Shown here: in pieces, positions 1 through 8,543 of the stretch
Layout of the letters: the number at the start of each line of letters is the position of its first letter
Position numbering within the stretch: the stretch's first letter is position 1
From: JADFRG01 sp964590515
GTDB lineage: Bacteria; Chloroflexota; Anaerolineae; Anaerolineales; E44-bin32
Length of the DNA: 61,405 bases
Assembly (NCBI GenBank): GCA_964590515.1
Contig: CAZPZD010000010.1
Coordinates: 1-61,405 of the forward strand
Direction: 5' to 3'
The notes under the pieces: generated by a model
What the model was told of the DNA's origin: nothing
What the model saw: only the letters and a program-made list of their open reading frames with translations
The model's database searches: none
Program-made: the position numbers and the translations under genes

Positions 1-330
1 GCCGCGGACGGCTACCCTGGGATCCCCGGGTGGGGCGAGAAATCCTCCTCAACCGTGCTCTCCAAGTACAAGCACCTCGAGGCCATTCCGGAAGATCATC
101 GCAAGTGGGGTTTGTCTGCCGGTCGCGCCCTCCGCCTTGCAGAGAATCTCAGGAGCCAGTGGAAGGACGCCCTGCTCTTCCGCCGCTTGGCGACCCTTCG
201 CACCGACGTCCCCCTCGAAGAGAACCTCAGGGACTTGCAGTGGAGGGGGGCGCGAAAACGATTGAGGACGCTCTGTAAGGAACTGGGCGCCGGCCGCCTG
301 CTCGATCGAGTCCCTCGCTGGGCCGACTAG
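1..330 (+). CDS. 5'-3' exonuclease, C-terminal part (5' end outside window)
   Basis: The reading frame is open from base 1 and ends with TAG at 328-330, so only the last 109 residues are present. The segment ADGYPGIPGWGEKS near residue 3 is the helix-3-turn-helix DNA-binding motif of the 5'-3' exonuclease/flap endonuclease family (the N-terminal domain of Pol I and stand-alone relatives). It is followed by the usual helical tail with a bound-strand 'L.R..TLRTDVPL' segment. Such enzymes remove RNA primers or flaps during replication and repair. The catalytic acidic residues lie upstream, outside the window. It ends soon after the H3TH domain, so it is a stand-alone exonuclease, not full-length Pol I. 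Confidence 0.8.
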   Translation, partial: AADGYPGIPGWGEKSSSTVLSKYKHLEAIPEDHRKWGLSAGRALRLAENLRSQWKDALLFRRLATLRTDVPLEENLRDLQWRGARKRLRTLCKELGAGRLLDRVPRWAD

Positions 331-436
331 CCACGGTCAGCCAGGCGGTGAGAACTCAGGGTTGACTGTGCCCGGAGCAGCCGCCCTCGCTTAACCCTCC
401 GATCGCGGGGCAATTTAGGGGATACTTGCCCTCTCC

Positions 437-895
437 ATGGCCCGTCGTCCCTCCCGCAGGCGGCTCTACTCAGTTCGTCGCTCGCCGATCCACGGACGGG
501 GGGTCTTCGCCCTTCGCCGCATCCCCAAGGACAAGCGGGTGATCGAATATCGGGGTGAGCGGATCTCGCCGGAGGAAGCGAACCGAAGATTCGACGAGTC
601 GATGGACTATCCGTTCACTTACCTGTTCGAGGTCGATGAATCAACAATCATCGATGCGGAAGTGCGCGGCAACTCCGCCCGCTACATCAACCATTCCTGC
701 TCGCCGAATTGCGAGTCGCTGAATGACGGCGGGCGAATCTTCATCGAGACCCTCCGCCCGATCTTACCCGGGGAAGAGCTGACCTACGACTATCAGCTCG
801 AGACCGAGGAAGCCATAACCCCCCGGCTGAAAGCGGTGTATGGGTGCAACTGCGGCACCCGCCGCTGCCGGGGCACCTTGCTCAATGTCGAGTAA
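437..895 (+). CDS. SET-domain protein-lysine methyltransferase
   Basis: A 152-residue protein consisting almost entirely of a SET domain plus post-SET zinc motif. Visible motifs are GRGVFA (cofactor loop, about residue 22), NSARYINHSCSPNC (S-adenosylmethionine binding and pseudoknot, about residues 79-92), ELTYDY (catalytic Tyr region, about 114) and CNCGTRRCRGTL (post-SET cysteines, about 138-149). SET proteins transfer methyl groups to lysines; bacterial copies are uncommon and their targets (ribosomal or nucleoid proteins) are mostly unknown. The start codon overlaps no other gene. The 3' end overlaps the next gene by 11 bp, so the two are likely co-transcribed. Confidence 0.9.
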   Translation: MARRPSRRRLYSVRRSPIHGRGVFALRRIPKDKRVIEYRGERISPEEANRRFDESMDYPFTYLFEVDESTIIDAEVRGNSARYINHSCSPNCESLNDGGRIFIETLRPILPGEELTYDYQLETEEAITPRLKAVYGCNCGTRRCRGTLLNVE

Positions 896-2150
896 TTCGC
901 GCTGGCCGGCCCCCAGCCTGCAGCTGAGCAAGAGTGAGGCGCGCCGATTCATCCTGGCCCACCAGATGCTTTGGCCGCCGCGGCGGCTGCAAGGGAGGGG
1001 CGGCATCCTTGAGTTCATCCGGCGGGTCGGCGCGATTCAGTTCGATCCGATCAACATTGTCGGGCGAAACCCAGATCTGGTGCTGCAATCGCGGGTCGGC
1101 CGCTACCAGCCCGGCCTGCTCGAAGACCTGCTCTATCGTGACCGTCAGCTGGTGGATGGATGGGACAAGGCTGCCTCGATATTTCTCACCAACGACTGGC
1201 CAAGTTTCGCCCGACACCGGATCCGGATGCGTCAGGAATACGGGAGTCCGTCCAATCCGCAGATGAAGGCCGCGCCTCAGGTGATCGAGGCGATCCGCGA
1301 GCGGGGGCCGCTGTCATCCATCGACTTCAAGCAGCCGGGGCGAATCCAGTCGACCTGGGGAATTCCCACCACCCTGGCCCGGGCCGCCCTCGAGATCTTG
1401 CACGCAATGGGCGAGGTGGTTGTGGATCATCGAGTCGGAACTCGAAGGGCGTTCGATCTGGCCGAGCGCCTGCTGCCGGCGGAGTTGCTCGCTGCCGCCG
1501 ATCCGATCGAGCACGACTCGGACTACCAGGCCTGGCGGGTCATGCGCCGAATCGGAGGCCTGGGCCTCGCCAGCCCGGCGGCCTCCGAATACTGGCTTGC
1601 CATGCACCAAATGAAGAGCCCGGAACGGAAGGCTATCCTGATCGACCTGGTTGAGGCTGGCGACCTCATCGCGGTTGGCGTCGAAGGGCTGCCCGACCAG
1701 CGGTTTTTCCTAAGACAGGCGGATCTGCCGACTCTGGAGACGGTCCGCAGGAGACGGCCCCCGCGGCCCAAGGCAAGCTTCATCGCCCCGCTCGACAATC
1801 TGATGTGGCACCGGAATCTGCTGCGCTGGGTCTTTGACTTCGATTACATCTGGGAGGTCTACAAGCCGGCGCCCCAGCGCAAGTTCGGTTACTATGTTCT
1901 CCCGGTGCTCTACGGCGATCGGTTTGTGGCCCGCTTCGATCCGAAATTCGATCGAACTGCCGGCGAATTGACAATTGCCAATTGGTGGTGGGAAGCTGGA
2001 GTTCGGGTGGACGAGCGGATGAGTGCCGCGCTGATGGTTTCAATGAGTGACTTCATGCGCTACCTCGGAGCCAATCGCATTCGGCAAGGTCCGAAGATCA
2101 GGCGGGACAATAGCCTGCGTTGGCTGTCGAGCCCTCCGCTGAATCGCTGA
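885..2150 (+). CDS. AlkZ/YcaQ-type winged-helix DNA glycosylase (HTH_42)
   Basis: A 421-residue member of the winged helix-turn-helix family (DUF1006/HTH_42) that includes E. coli YcaQ (AlkX) and Streptomyces AlkZ, DNA glycosylases acting on interstrand crosslinks or bulky alkyl adducts. The motif GAIQFDPI near residues 49-56 supplies the Q-x-D pair expected of AlkZ-like members. YcaQ-like members have Q-x-Q instead. I chose the ATG at 885 over the upstream candidate at 840 because it overlaps the SET gene by only 11 bp and begins a typical N-terminus (LSKSEARRFILAHQ). Substrate specificity cannot be read from the sequence. Confidence 0.82.
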   Translation: MSSNSRWPAPSLQLSKSEARRFILAHQMLWPPRRLQGRGGILEFIRRVGAIQFDPINIVGRNPDLVLQSRVGRYQPGLLEDLLYRDRQLVDGWDKAASIFLTNDWPSFARHRIRMRQEYGSPSNPQMKAAPQVIEAIRERGPLSSIDFKQPGRIQSTWGIPTTLARAALEILHAMGEVVVDHRVGTRRAFDLAERLLPAELLAAADPIEHDSDYQAWRVMRRIGGLGLASPAASEYWLAMHQMKSPERKAILIDLVEAGDLIAVGVEGLPDQRFFLRQADLPTLETVRRRRPPRPKASFIAPLDNLMWHRNLLRWVFDFDYIWEVYKPAPQRKFGYYVLPVLYGDRFVARFDPKFDRTAGELTIANWWWEAGVRVDERMSAALMVSMSDFMRYLGANRIRQGPKIRRDNSLRWLSSPPLNR

Positions 2151-2153
2151 CGG

Positions 2154-2600
2154 ATGAACCGCTTGAAACCAATGCTCTCCTATGCGCTGGTCACAGTCCA
2201 GCTGCTGTGCCTCGGGTTGATCGCCCTCACCGGCCCGCTCTTCGCCGCGCATCCGGCGCTGCTGCTGCTGGAAGGCGCCGCCGGGTTGCTCGGCCTCTGG
2301 GCGATCGGGACGATGGGGATCGGGAATTTCAACGTGACGCCGGACCTCAAGCCTCGCGCCCGGCTGGTGAGCAGCGGTCCGTACCGTCTTCTCCGCCATC
2401 CGATGTATTTGGCGCTGCTGGTGGGCGGTTTAGCACTGGTCCTCGACACGTTTTCACCAGTGCGTATGGTGCTCTGGCTGGTGCTGTTTGTAGACCTCCT
2501 GGTCAAGCTGAATTACGAAGAGCGGTTGCTGAGTCGGGATTTGGAGGGGTACTCGGCCCACATGCGGCGCACGAAACGGCTCATTCCCTTTATTTACTGA
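2154..2600 (+). CDS. Isoprenylcysteine methyltransferase-like integral membrane protein
   Basis: A 148-residue membrane protein with about four hydrophobic segments. It carries the ICMT/PEMT signature SSGPYRLLRHPMYLALL (about residues 75-91) and the C-terminal pair NYEERLL...YSAHMRRTKRLIPF, the S-adenosylmethionine and membrane-surface site of the family. Bacterial members methylate small or lipid-linked substrates, and the precise substrate is unknown. It starts 3 bp after the AlkZ-like gene and is probably in the same operon. A prenyl-peptide system lies 44 kb away, but nothing ties the two together. Confidence 0.8.
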   Translation: MNRLKPMLSYALVTVQLLCLGLIALTGPLFAAHPALLLLEGAAGLLGLWAIGTMGIGNFNVTPDLKPRARLVSSGPYRLLRHPMYLALLVGGLALVLDTFSPVRMVLWLVLFVDLLVKLNYEERLLSRDLEGYSAHMRRTKRLIPFIY

Positions 2601-2665
2601 ATGAAACTGGACCTTGACCGCCTATTGGCGGGAAAACTATGATGGGGCACCGAACCAGGTCAGCC

Positions 2666-3976
2666 ATGAAACTCATCGACACCCAATCCCGCGCAATGTT
2701 TACTCGGGCTGCCAAGGTCTTGCCCCGCGGCGTCTCGTCGAACTTTCGCTACTGGGGCGACGAGGAAACTCTGGTGGCTGCCCGGGCAAAGGGCGCCTAC
2801 CTCTGGGACCTGGACGGTAATCGCTACATCGACTACCGGCTGGCCTTCGGGCCGATCATCCTGGGACATGCTCACGAGCAAGTAGACGCCAGCGTGAAGT
2901 CGGCCATCGACGACGGGATCGCCTTCGCCATGACCAACCCGTGGGAGGTGCGGGTAGCGGAGAAGATCGCCAAGCTCTGCCCGGGGATCGAGATGCTTCG
3001 TTTCACGAGTTCCGGTACCGAGGCCACGATGCACGCCCTGCGGACGGCGCGGGCCTTCACCGGACGGGAGAAAGTCCTCAAGTTCGAGGGCCACTACCAT
3101 GGCATGCATGATTACTTGCTGTGGTCCACCTATGTCGGCCCGGAGAATCTTGGCGCCCGGATCAACCCCATCCCGGTCGCGGCCTCCTCTGGGATCCCGC
3201 GCTCCATCCGGGAACTGATCATCATGCTGCCCTTCAACGACCGCGACTTGCTGGAGCGTACCCTGAAGCAGACCTGGTTCGACGTGGCGGCGATCATCGT
3301 CGAGCCGATCATGGGCAACACCGCCTCGATCGAACCGCAGGATGAGTTCCTGAAGTTCATTCGGGCCCGTTGTGACGAGTACGGGATCGTGATGATCATG
3401 GATGAGGTGAAGACCGGGTTTCGAGTGGCAAAGGGCGGTGCGCAGGAGCTGTTCGGGGTGACCGCCGATCTGGCCACCTACGCCAAATCACTGGGCAACG
3501 GCTATCCGGTGGCGGCCTTCGGTGGTCGTCGCGAGATTATGGATGTGATCGGAAAGGGAGTAGCCCACGCCGGTACCTACTCAGGCAATGTGGTCGGGAT
3601 GGCCGCCGCGGATGCGGTGCTGGATATCCTAAGCAAAACGGATGCCCTGCAGGTCGTCGCCGCACGCGGACGGGCCCTGCAGAAAGGGATCGGTGACGTC
3701 CTGGAGGCGGCCGACTTGCCTTTTGTCATCACCGGCCACCCCAGCATGTTCGGTCTCATGTTCACCGGGTCAACCCCGCGGGACTACCGCGATTGGGTCA
3801 AGAGCGACCAAAAGCTATACGAATCGATTATGAACAACATGATTCGGCGCGGCGTGATGCCAGATCCGGACAGCCGGGAGCCGTGGTTCCTGTCGGCGGC
3901 TCACAGCGAGGCCGACGTGGCCGAGACCCTCAACGCGTTTGAGGAAGCGGTTAAGGAGGCCAAGCAGGCCCACTGA
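2666..3976 (+). CDS. Class III aminotransferase (glutamate-1-semialdehyde aminotransferase-like)
   Basis: A PLP-dependent class III aminotransferase of about 436 residues. It has SSGTEATMHALRTAR (cofactor phosphate loop), DEVKTGFR (Asp binding the pyridine nitrogen) and YAKSLGNGYPVAAFGG (Schiff-base Lys). It resembles HemL, but the position directly upstream of a full spermidine/putrescine transporter suggests it transaminates an amine or omega-amino acid taken up by that transporter. ATG at 2666 is preferred. In-frame ATG codons at 2639 and 2642 would add up to nine residues that do not look like the family N-terminus. The end nearly abuts potA, indicating one operon. Confidence 0.85.
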   Translation: MKLIDTQSRAMFTRAAKVLPRGVSSNFRYWGDEETLVAARAKGAYLWDLDGNRYIDYRLAFGPIILGHAHEQVDASVKSAIDDGIAFAMTNPWEVRVAEKIAKLCPGIEMLRFTSSGTEATMHALRTARAFTGREKVLKFEGHYHGMHDYLLWSTYVGPENLGARINPIPVAASSGIPRSIRELIIMLPFNDRDLLERTLKQTWFDVAAIIVEPIMGNTASIEPQDEFLKFIRARCDEYGIVMIMDEVKTGFRVAKGGAQELFGVTADLATYAKSLGNGYPVAAFGGRREIMDVIGKGVAHAGTYSGNVVGMAAADAVLDILSKTDALQVVAARGRALQKGIGDVLEAADLPFVITGHPSMFGLMFTGSTPRDYRDWVKSDQKLYESIMNNMIRRGVMPDPDSREPWFLSAAHSEADVAETLNAFEEAVKEAKQAH

Positions 3977-3977
3977 G

Positions 3978-5075
3978 TTGTCCGACTACGCCGTTGAGCT
4001 GATCGAGGTTACCAAGACCTTTCCGACCGGAAAGGGTGAGGAGATCGCCGCGGTCGATCGGGTGTCGCTCTCGATCAAACCCGGCGAATTCTTCTCCCTG
4101 CTCGGCCCATCCGGCTGCGGCAAAACGACGACCCTTCGCATGATTGCCGGGTTCGAGCTGCCCACCCAGGGCGAGATCCGGATCCACGGCGAATCCATGG
4201 GCGAAATCCCGGCCTACCATCGGCGGGTAAACACCGTCTTCCAGAACTACGCCCTCTTCCCCCACATGACTGTGTACGGCAATGTGGCCTTCGGGCTCGA
4301 GATGGACAGGCTGCCGAAGCCCGAGATCCGGGAGCGGGTGCGCGAGGCGCTGCGCCTGGTGCGGATGCCCGGGATGGAAGATCGACGTCCGAAGCAGCTC
4401 TCGGGAGGGCAGCAGCAGCGAGTGGCGCTGGCCCGGGCGCTGGTTAAGCGACCGGCGGTGCTGTTGCTGGACGAACCGCTCGGGGCGCTCGACTTGAAAC
4501 TCAGGAAAGCGATGCAGATCGAGCTCAAACATATCCAGCACGAAGTGGGCATCACCTTCATCTACGTTACCCACGATCAGGAAGAGGCCCTCACCATGTC
4601 CGACCGGATTGCGGTGATGAGTGAGGGTCAGGTCCTGCAGCTGGGCTCGGCGGCCGAGATCTACGAATCGCCGGCGAGCCGCTTCGTGGCCGACTTCATC
4701 GGCGAGACCAATTTCCTGGATGGCCAGGTCGAATCCCTCCACGATGGGCAGGCTACCGTGCTGGTTGACGGCACTCTGCGGCTCACAGCGCCCTCGGCGG
4801 TCCCCGATATCAAGGTCGGCCAGTTGGTCACGTTTACCGTGCGGCCGGAGAAGATCAGCCTGCACTCGGATCCTGGGGACCGGGCGGTGAGCGGCCAGAT
4901 CGAGGAAGTCGTATACATCGGTACCGACTCCCGCTATCTGGTCCGGGTCACTGAGGGAAGCCGGTTGGTGGCCCGGTTGCAAAATGTGAGGTCAGCGGAC
5001 CAAGCCGGATTCCGGCCAACCGAGAAGGTCTACCTGACCTGGGAGCCGGATGTCGCCCGGATTCTCACGAGATAG
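3978..5075 (+). CDS. potA: Spermidine/putrescine ABC transporter ATP-binding protein
   Basis: The cytoplasmic ATPase of a polyamine importer. It shows Walker A GPSGCGKTT, the Q-loop region VFQNYALFPHM, ABC signature LSGGQQQR, Walker B LLLDEPLGALD and the switch His in VTHDQEEAL. A C-terminal TOBE-type regulatory domain follows (about residues 265-365), as in PotA. No ATG is present at the expected place. TTG at 3978 lies 1 bp after the aminotransferase stop, with AAGGAGG at 3953-3959 a little far upstream. TTG at 3939 is an alternative that would overlap the previous gene. It is followed by both permeases and the binding protein. Confidence 0.93.
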   Translation: MSDYAVELIEVTKTFPTGKGEEIAAVDRVSLSIKPGEFFSLLGPSGCGKTTTLRMIAGFELPTQGEIRIHGESMGEIPAYHRRVNTVFQNYALFPHMTVYGNVAFGLEMDRLPKPEIRERVREALRLVRMPGMEDRRPKQLSGGQQQRVALARALVKRPAVLLLDEPLGALDLKLRKAMQIELKHIQHEVGITFIYVTHDQEEALTMSDRIAVMSEGQVLQLGSAAEIYESPASRFVADFIGETNFLDGQVESLHDGQATVLVDGTLRLTAPSAVPDIKVGQLVTFTVRPEKISLHSDPGDRAVSGQIEEVVYIGTDSRYLVRVTEGSRLVARLQNVRSADQAGFRPTEKVYLTWEPDVARILTR

Positions 5076-5135
5076 TGGACCGGCCATAGATCACGGGCAA
5101 TGAGATCATGGCAGACCTTCTCACCAGGAGGGCGA

Positions 5136-5999
5136 GTGAGCACCCGGGCTGAGCGCCGCTCGCGGGGTCCGCTGATCGTCGTCCCGGCGGCGATTTGGCT
5201 GCTCTTGTTCTTCACCCTGCCGCTCCTGATCGTCGTTGCGATCAGTTTTGTGGAGCGGGGTCGGGCGGGAGGCGTAAAACTCCCACTGGTATTCACCGTC
5301 GAGTACTACCAGCGCCTGGTAGATCCGCTCTACCTCGGGATCTTTTGGAGCTCGGTACGCATCGCCCTGGTTGTCACCCTCGCGTGCGTGCTGATCGGCT
5401 ACCCAATGGCGCTCTTCATCAGCCGGGTCGCCCCGCGCAGGCGGAATGCCATGCTGCTTCTCGTGATGGTCCCCTTCTGGACCAACTTCCTGGTTCGAAC
5501 CTACGCCTTGAAGCTGTTGCTGTCCGCGGAAGGAGTGGTCAACAACCTTTTGCTCGGAGCAGGGTTGGCGCAGGCGCCGCTCGATCTACTGTTCAACAAC
5601 TTCGCGGTCGTGCTGGGGCTGGTGTATGGCTATTTCCCGTTTGCGGTCCTGCCGATGTACGCGTCCATCGAAAAGTTTGATATGACGCTGGTCGAGGCCG
5701 CCGCCGACCTGGGCGCCAACCTGGCCAGGGCATTCCTGCGGATTATGCTCCCGCTGACCGCCCCCGGGATCATTGCCTCGGTGATTCTGGTGTTCGTCCC
5801 GGTGGTGGGAGCCTTCATCACCCCCGACATCATGGGCGGGGGGAAGGTGGAGATGATCGGGACCCTCATCAACCGCCAATTCGGCGTAGCCCGCAACTGG
5901 CCATTCGGATCGGCCATGTCGCTGGCGCTCATGCTGATGGTCGTGGTGGCCGTCATCTTCTATCTGCGGTCAAGCCAGGAGAAGGAGCGACCCCTGTGA
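5136..5999 (+). CDS. potB: Spermidine/putrescine ABC transporter permease
   Basis: Inner-membrane permease of about 287 residues with six hydrophobic segments. The EAA loop reads EAAADLGANLARAFLRI (about residues 185-201), where the PotA ATPase docks. GTG at 5136 has AGGAGGG immediately upstream (5126-5132) and is preferred, although an in-frame ATG at 5100 would add 12 residues. The end overlaps potC by four bases (GTGA), a sign of translational coupling. Confidence 0.92.
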   Translation: MSTRAERRSRGPLIVVPAAIWLLLFFTLPLLIVVAISFVERGRAGGVKLPLVFTVEYYQRLVDPLYLGIFWSSVRIALVVTLACVLIGYPMALFISRVAPRRRNAMLLLVMVPFWTNFLVRTYALKLLLSAEGVVNNLLLGAGLAQAPLDLLFNNFAVVLGLVYGYFPFAVLPMYASIEKFDMTLVEAAADLGANLARAFLRIMLPLTAPGIIASVILVFVPVVGAFITPDIMGGGKVEMIGTLINRQFGVARNWPFGSAMSLALMLMVVVAVIFYLRSSQEKERPL

Positions 6000-6844
6000 G
6001 GGCGGGCGCCGCCATCCGCCTCAGGCACGGCTCCCTCTCGCTGCGGGTGGGGAAAGTGGCTCTCGGGGCGAATGCCTGGTTGGCCTTGGCCTTCCTTTAT
6101 ATCCCCATCCTGGTGCTGATCTTCTTTTCATTCAATGACAGCCGGTCGGTCGCCCGCTGGACCGGATTCTCCATGGAGTGGTACCTGAGATTGTTTGACA
6201 ACGAGCCGCTGCTCCGGGCGGCCCGCAACAGTCTGCTCATCGCGGCCGTCTCCACCCTGGCTTCGACCGCCATGGGCACCCTCACCGCCTTGGGGATGGA
6301 CCGCTACCGCTTCCGCTTGCGATCCAGTTTCGACGCGATGCTGTACCTTCCGATCGTCATCCCCGAAATCGTACTGGGCATCTCCTTGCTGCTCTTCTTC
6401 AACCTGGCATTTTTTCCGCTGATGCAAGCCCTGCTGCAGGTTCGGCTGACGCTGGGATTGCCAACCATAACCATCGCCCATATCGCCTTCAACATCCCCT
6501 TCGTCTATGTGATCGTCCGGGCCCGACTGGTTGGGTTCGACCGTACCCTCGAGCAGGCGGCCCAAGACCTGGGGGCCAACGAGTGGCGGACATTCTGGCG
6601 GATTACCTTCCCGCTGCTGCTGCCTGGAATCCTCGGGGGAGCGCTGATGGCCTTCACCCTTTCGCTGGACGACTTCCTGGTTACGGCCTTCACTGCCGGT
6701 ACCGCCTCGCCTACAATGCCACTCTACATCTATAGCCTGGTGCGTCGAGGCGTGACGCCTGAAATCAATGCCCTGTCGACCGTGCTCCTGGTAGCCTCGA
6801 TGGGCCTGATCGTTGTTTCGCTAATCTTACAGCGTAGACGCTAG
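5996..6844 (+). CDS. potC: Spermidine/putrescine ABC transporter permease
   Basis: Second permease of the polyamine importer, 282 residues. It has an N-terminal membrane anchor, a periplasmic segment starting FFSFNDSRSV typical of PotC, and the EAA loop EQAAQDLGANEWRTFWRI (about residues 187-204). It starts at a GTG that overlaps the potB stop. The gene ends 49 bp before potD. Confidence 0.93.
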   Translation: MRAGAAIRLRHGSLSLRVGKVALGANAWLALAFLYIPILVLIFFSFNDSRSVARWTGFSMEWYLRLFDNEPLLRAARNSLLIAAVSTLASTAMGTLTALGMDRYRFRLRSSFDAMLYLPIVIPEIVLGISLLLFFNLAFFPLMQALLQVRLTLGLPTITIAHIAFNIPFVYVIVRARLVGFDRTLEQAAQDLGANEWRTFWRITFPLLLPGILGGALMAFTLSLDDFLVTAFTAGTASPTMPLYIYSLVRRGVTPEINALSTVLLVASMGLIVVSLILQRRR

Positions 6845-6893
6845 GCGCGGCCTCGGCCAGGGGAGACACCGCGCCCCCAAAGAGGAGAGAGAG

Positions 6894-8015
6894 ATGAGAG
6901 ACAGGTTGATTCTGGTCGTCCTGATCGGTGGGTTGGCGTTGGCGGCCTGTGCGACCGCGGACACGCCCGAGCCCGCAGTCGTCCCCCCGGTCGTTGGGGA
7001 GCGCTGCGGCGACGGCTCCAGGCTCGCCGAGCAACTCTACCTGTACACCTGGGTAGAGTATATCGACCCGGCGATTATGGAGGCCTTTCAGGCCGAGTGT
7101 GGGGTCGAGGTCATCGAAGACAACTTCGATTCCAACGAGACCCTGCTGGCCAAGCTACAAGCCGGCGGCGCCAACTACGACGTAATCGTCCCCACGGACT
7201 ACATGGTCTCGGTGTTGATCGACGAAGGCATGATCGAACCGCTCGATTTCGGCGTCATCAGCAACATCGAGGGTTTCGGGGACAAGTTCACCCACCAGTA
7301 CTTTGACCCCGAGCAGCGCTACACCGTGCCTTATTTCTTCGGGACCTCCGGGCTCGCGGTGGACACCTCGGTCGTCTCCGATCCGCAGCCTACCTGGTCA
7401 ATGGTCTTCGATCCGGCGCCCGAGGTGTGCGGCAAAATCAGCATGCTGGACGACGAAAGGGAGACGATCGGGGCGGCCTTGATGTACTTGGGCTATTCGA
7501 TCAACGACACGGATCCTGCCCATCTTGAGCAAGCCAAGGACCTGCTGGTCGCGCAATCTGAGTGCGTGAAGGCCTACGATAGCCAGACCAACGACGATCT
7601 GATCGTGCAGGGCGAAACAGTCGTTGGGCACATGTGGACGGGTGACGCCCTGCTGGCCGGCCTCCCAGATGTCGGCGGTCGGGAGGGGATCGCTTACTTG
7701 ATCCCTCAAGAGGGGTGCACTATCTGGCAGGACAACCTGGCGGTGCCGGTCGGTTCGCAGAATAAATACACCGCCATGGTGTTCATCAACTACCTGTCGG
7801 ATCCGGAGGTCGCGGCCCAGAACGCCGAGTTCGTCGGTTACGGAAGCCCCAATGAAGCCGCCTATGAATTCATCGATCCGGAGATCATGGCCGATACCAG
7901 GGTCTACCCGACCGAAGAAGCCTTTGCCGGCCTGCAGTGGATCGAGGATGTCGGCGACTCCATAGAGTTGTACGATCGGATCTGGACCGAGTTCAAGGCC
8001 TCAATTGGAAGTTAG
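6894..8015 (+). CDS. potD: Spermidine/putrescine-binding lipoprotein
   Basis: Extracytoplasmic solute-binding protein of 373 residues. A lipoprotein signal peptide ends in LALAAC, so the mature protein is tethered at Cys20. The mature part begins with the PotD-like QLYLYTWVEYIDPAIMEAF and contains ANYDVIVPTDYMV and the late segment DNLAVPVGSQNKYTAMVFINYL, matching family folds. AGAGGAGAGAGAG just before the ATG is a strong ribosome binding site. It is the last gene of the aminotransferase-potABCD operon and is followed by a hairpin at 8041-8075. Confidence 0.93.
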   Translation: MRDRLILVVLIGGLALAACATADTPEPAVVPPVVGERCGDGSRLAEQLYLYTWVEYIDPAIMEAFQAECGVEVIEDNFDSNETLLAKLQAGGANYDVIVPTDYMVSVLIDEGMIEPLDFGVISNIEGFGDKFTHQYFDPEQRYTVPYFFGTSGLAVDTSVVSDPQPTWSMVFDPAPEVCGKISMLDDERETIGAALMYLGYSINDTDPAHLEQAKDLLVAQSECVKAYDSQTNDDLIVQGETVVGHMWTGDALLAGLPDVGGREGIAYLIPQEGCTIWQDNLAVPVGSQNKYTAMVFINYLSDPEVAAQNAEFVGYGSPNEAAYEFIDPEIMADTRVYPTEEAFAGLQWIEDVGDSIELYDRIWTEFKASIGS

Positions 8016-8040
8016 ATAGAAGGTCTCGGCTCAGATCCTG

Positions 8041-8075
8041 AGTGGGCCGAGCCTGCCAAAGGGGCTTGGCCCACT
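8041..8075 (+). terminator. Stem-loop downstream of potD
   Basis: AGTGGGCCGAGCC at 8041-8053 pairs with GGCTTGGCCCACT at 8063-8075, a 13-bp stem with one G-T wobble and a 9-base loop. No T tract follows. It is probably a processing or termination hairpin for the pot operon. Confidence 0.55.
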
Positions 8076-8188
8076 TGCTGGACGGCGAGCGGGGTGGATC
8101 CGGGTTGGATTGAGTTGGGCCGGCGGCTCGCACGAAGTGCCTATTTGCAGGTATGCGGCGACGTGCGAAGATTAGCCCCATGCGGCGC

Positions 8189-8288
8189 NNNNNNNNNNNN
8201 NNNNNNNNNNNNNNNNNNNNNNNNNNNNNNNNNNNNNNNNNNNNNNNNNNNNNNNNNNNNNNNNNNNNNNNNNNNNNNNNNNNNNNNN
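8189..8288. other. Assembly gap (100 N)
   Basis: Exactly 100 N, the conventional length for a scaffold gap of unknown size. It interrupts a short gene whose end lies at 8444. ATG at 8180 just before the gap could be its start. Confidence 0.99.
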
Positions 8289-8444
8289 CTGCGCAGCGAC
8301 GAGACTCAGGTCGTCGTCACCGATGAGGCCGGGTGCAGCGAGGCTTCCGGTGCCCGGCTGTACACCGCCGAGAAACACGGCTATACCCAGTGGGTGTTAG
8401 TCCGCTGGCCGGCCCACACTCCCAACCCAACGCCTACGCCCTAA
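8289..8444 (+). CDS. 3' end of an exported protein with Thr/Pro tail (partial)
   Basis: Open from the assembly gap to TAA at 8442-8444, 51 residues. It contains one Cys in EAGCSEASG and ends in PAHTPNPTPTP. Thr/Pro-rich tails of this kind are common in surface proteins of this genome (compare the lipoproteins at 24157 and 29412). I do not recognise the family. A following low-complexity stretch (8470-8510) repeats GCCGACCGCAAC in tandem and may be the remains of a longer tail. Confidence 0.45.
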   Translation: MRSDETQVVVTDEAGCSEASGARLYTAEKHGYTQWVLVRWPAHTPNPTPTP

Positions 8445-8543
8445 CATCGGCGGTTGCTGGCCCCTGGCTGGCGCGCCCGCCGACCGCAACGCCGACCGCA
8501 ACGCCGACCACCGAACATGGGTTAGAGTTGGGCTGATTTAGGC

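Noticed and set aside
8461..8520. Short tandem repeats as a possible CRISPR
   Set aside because: The unit is a 12-base low-complexity Thr/Pro-type repeat without spacers.
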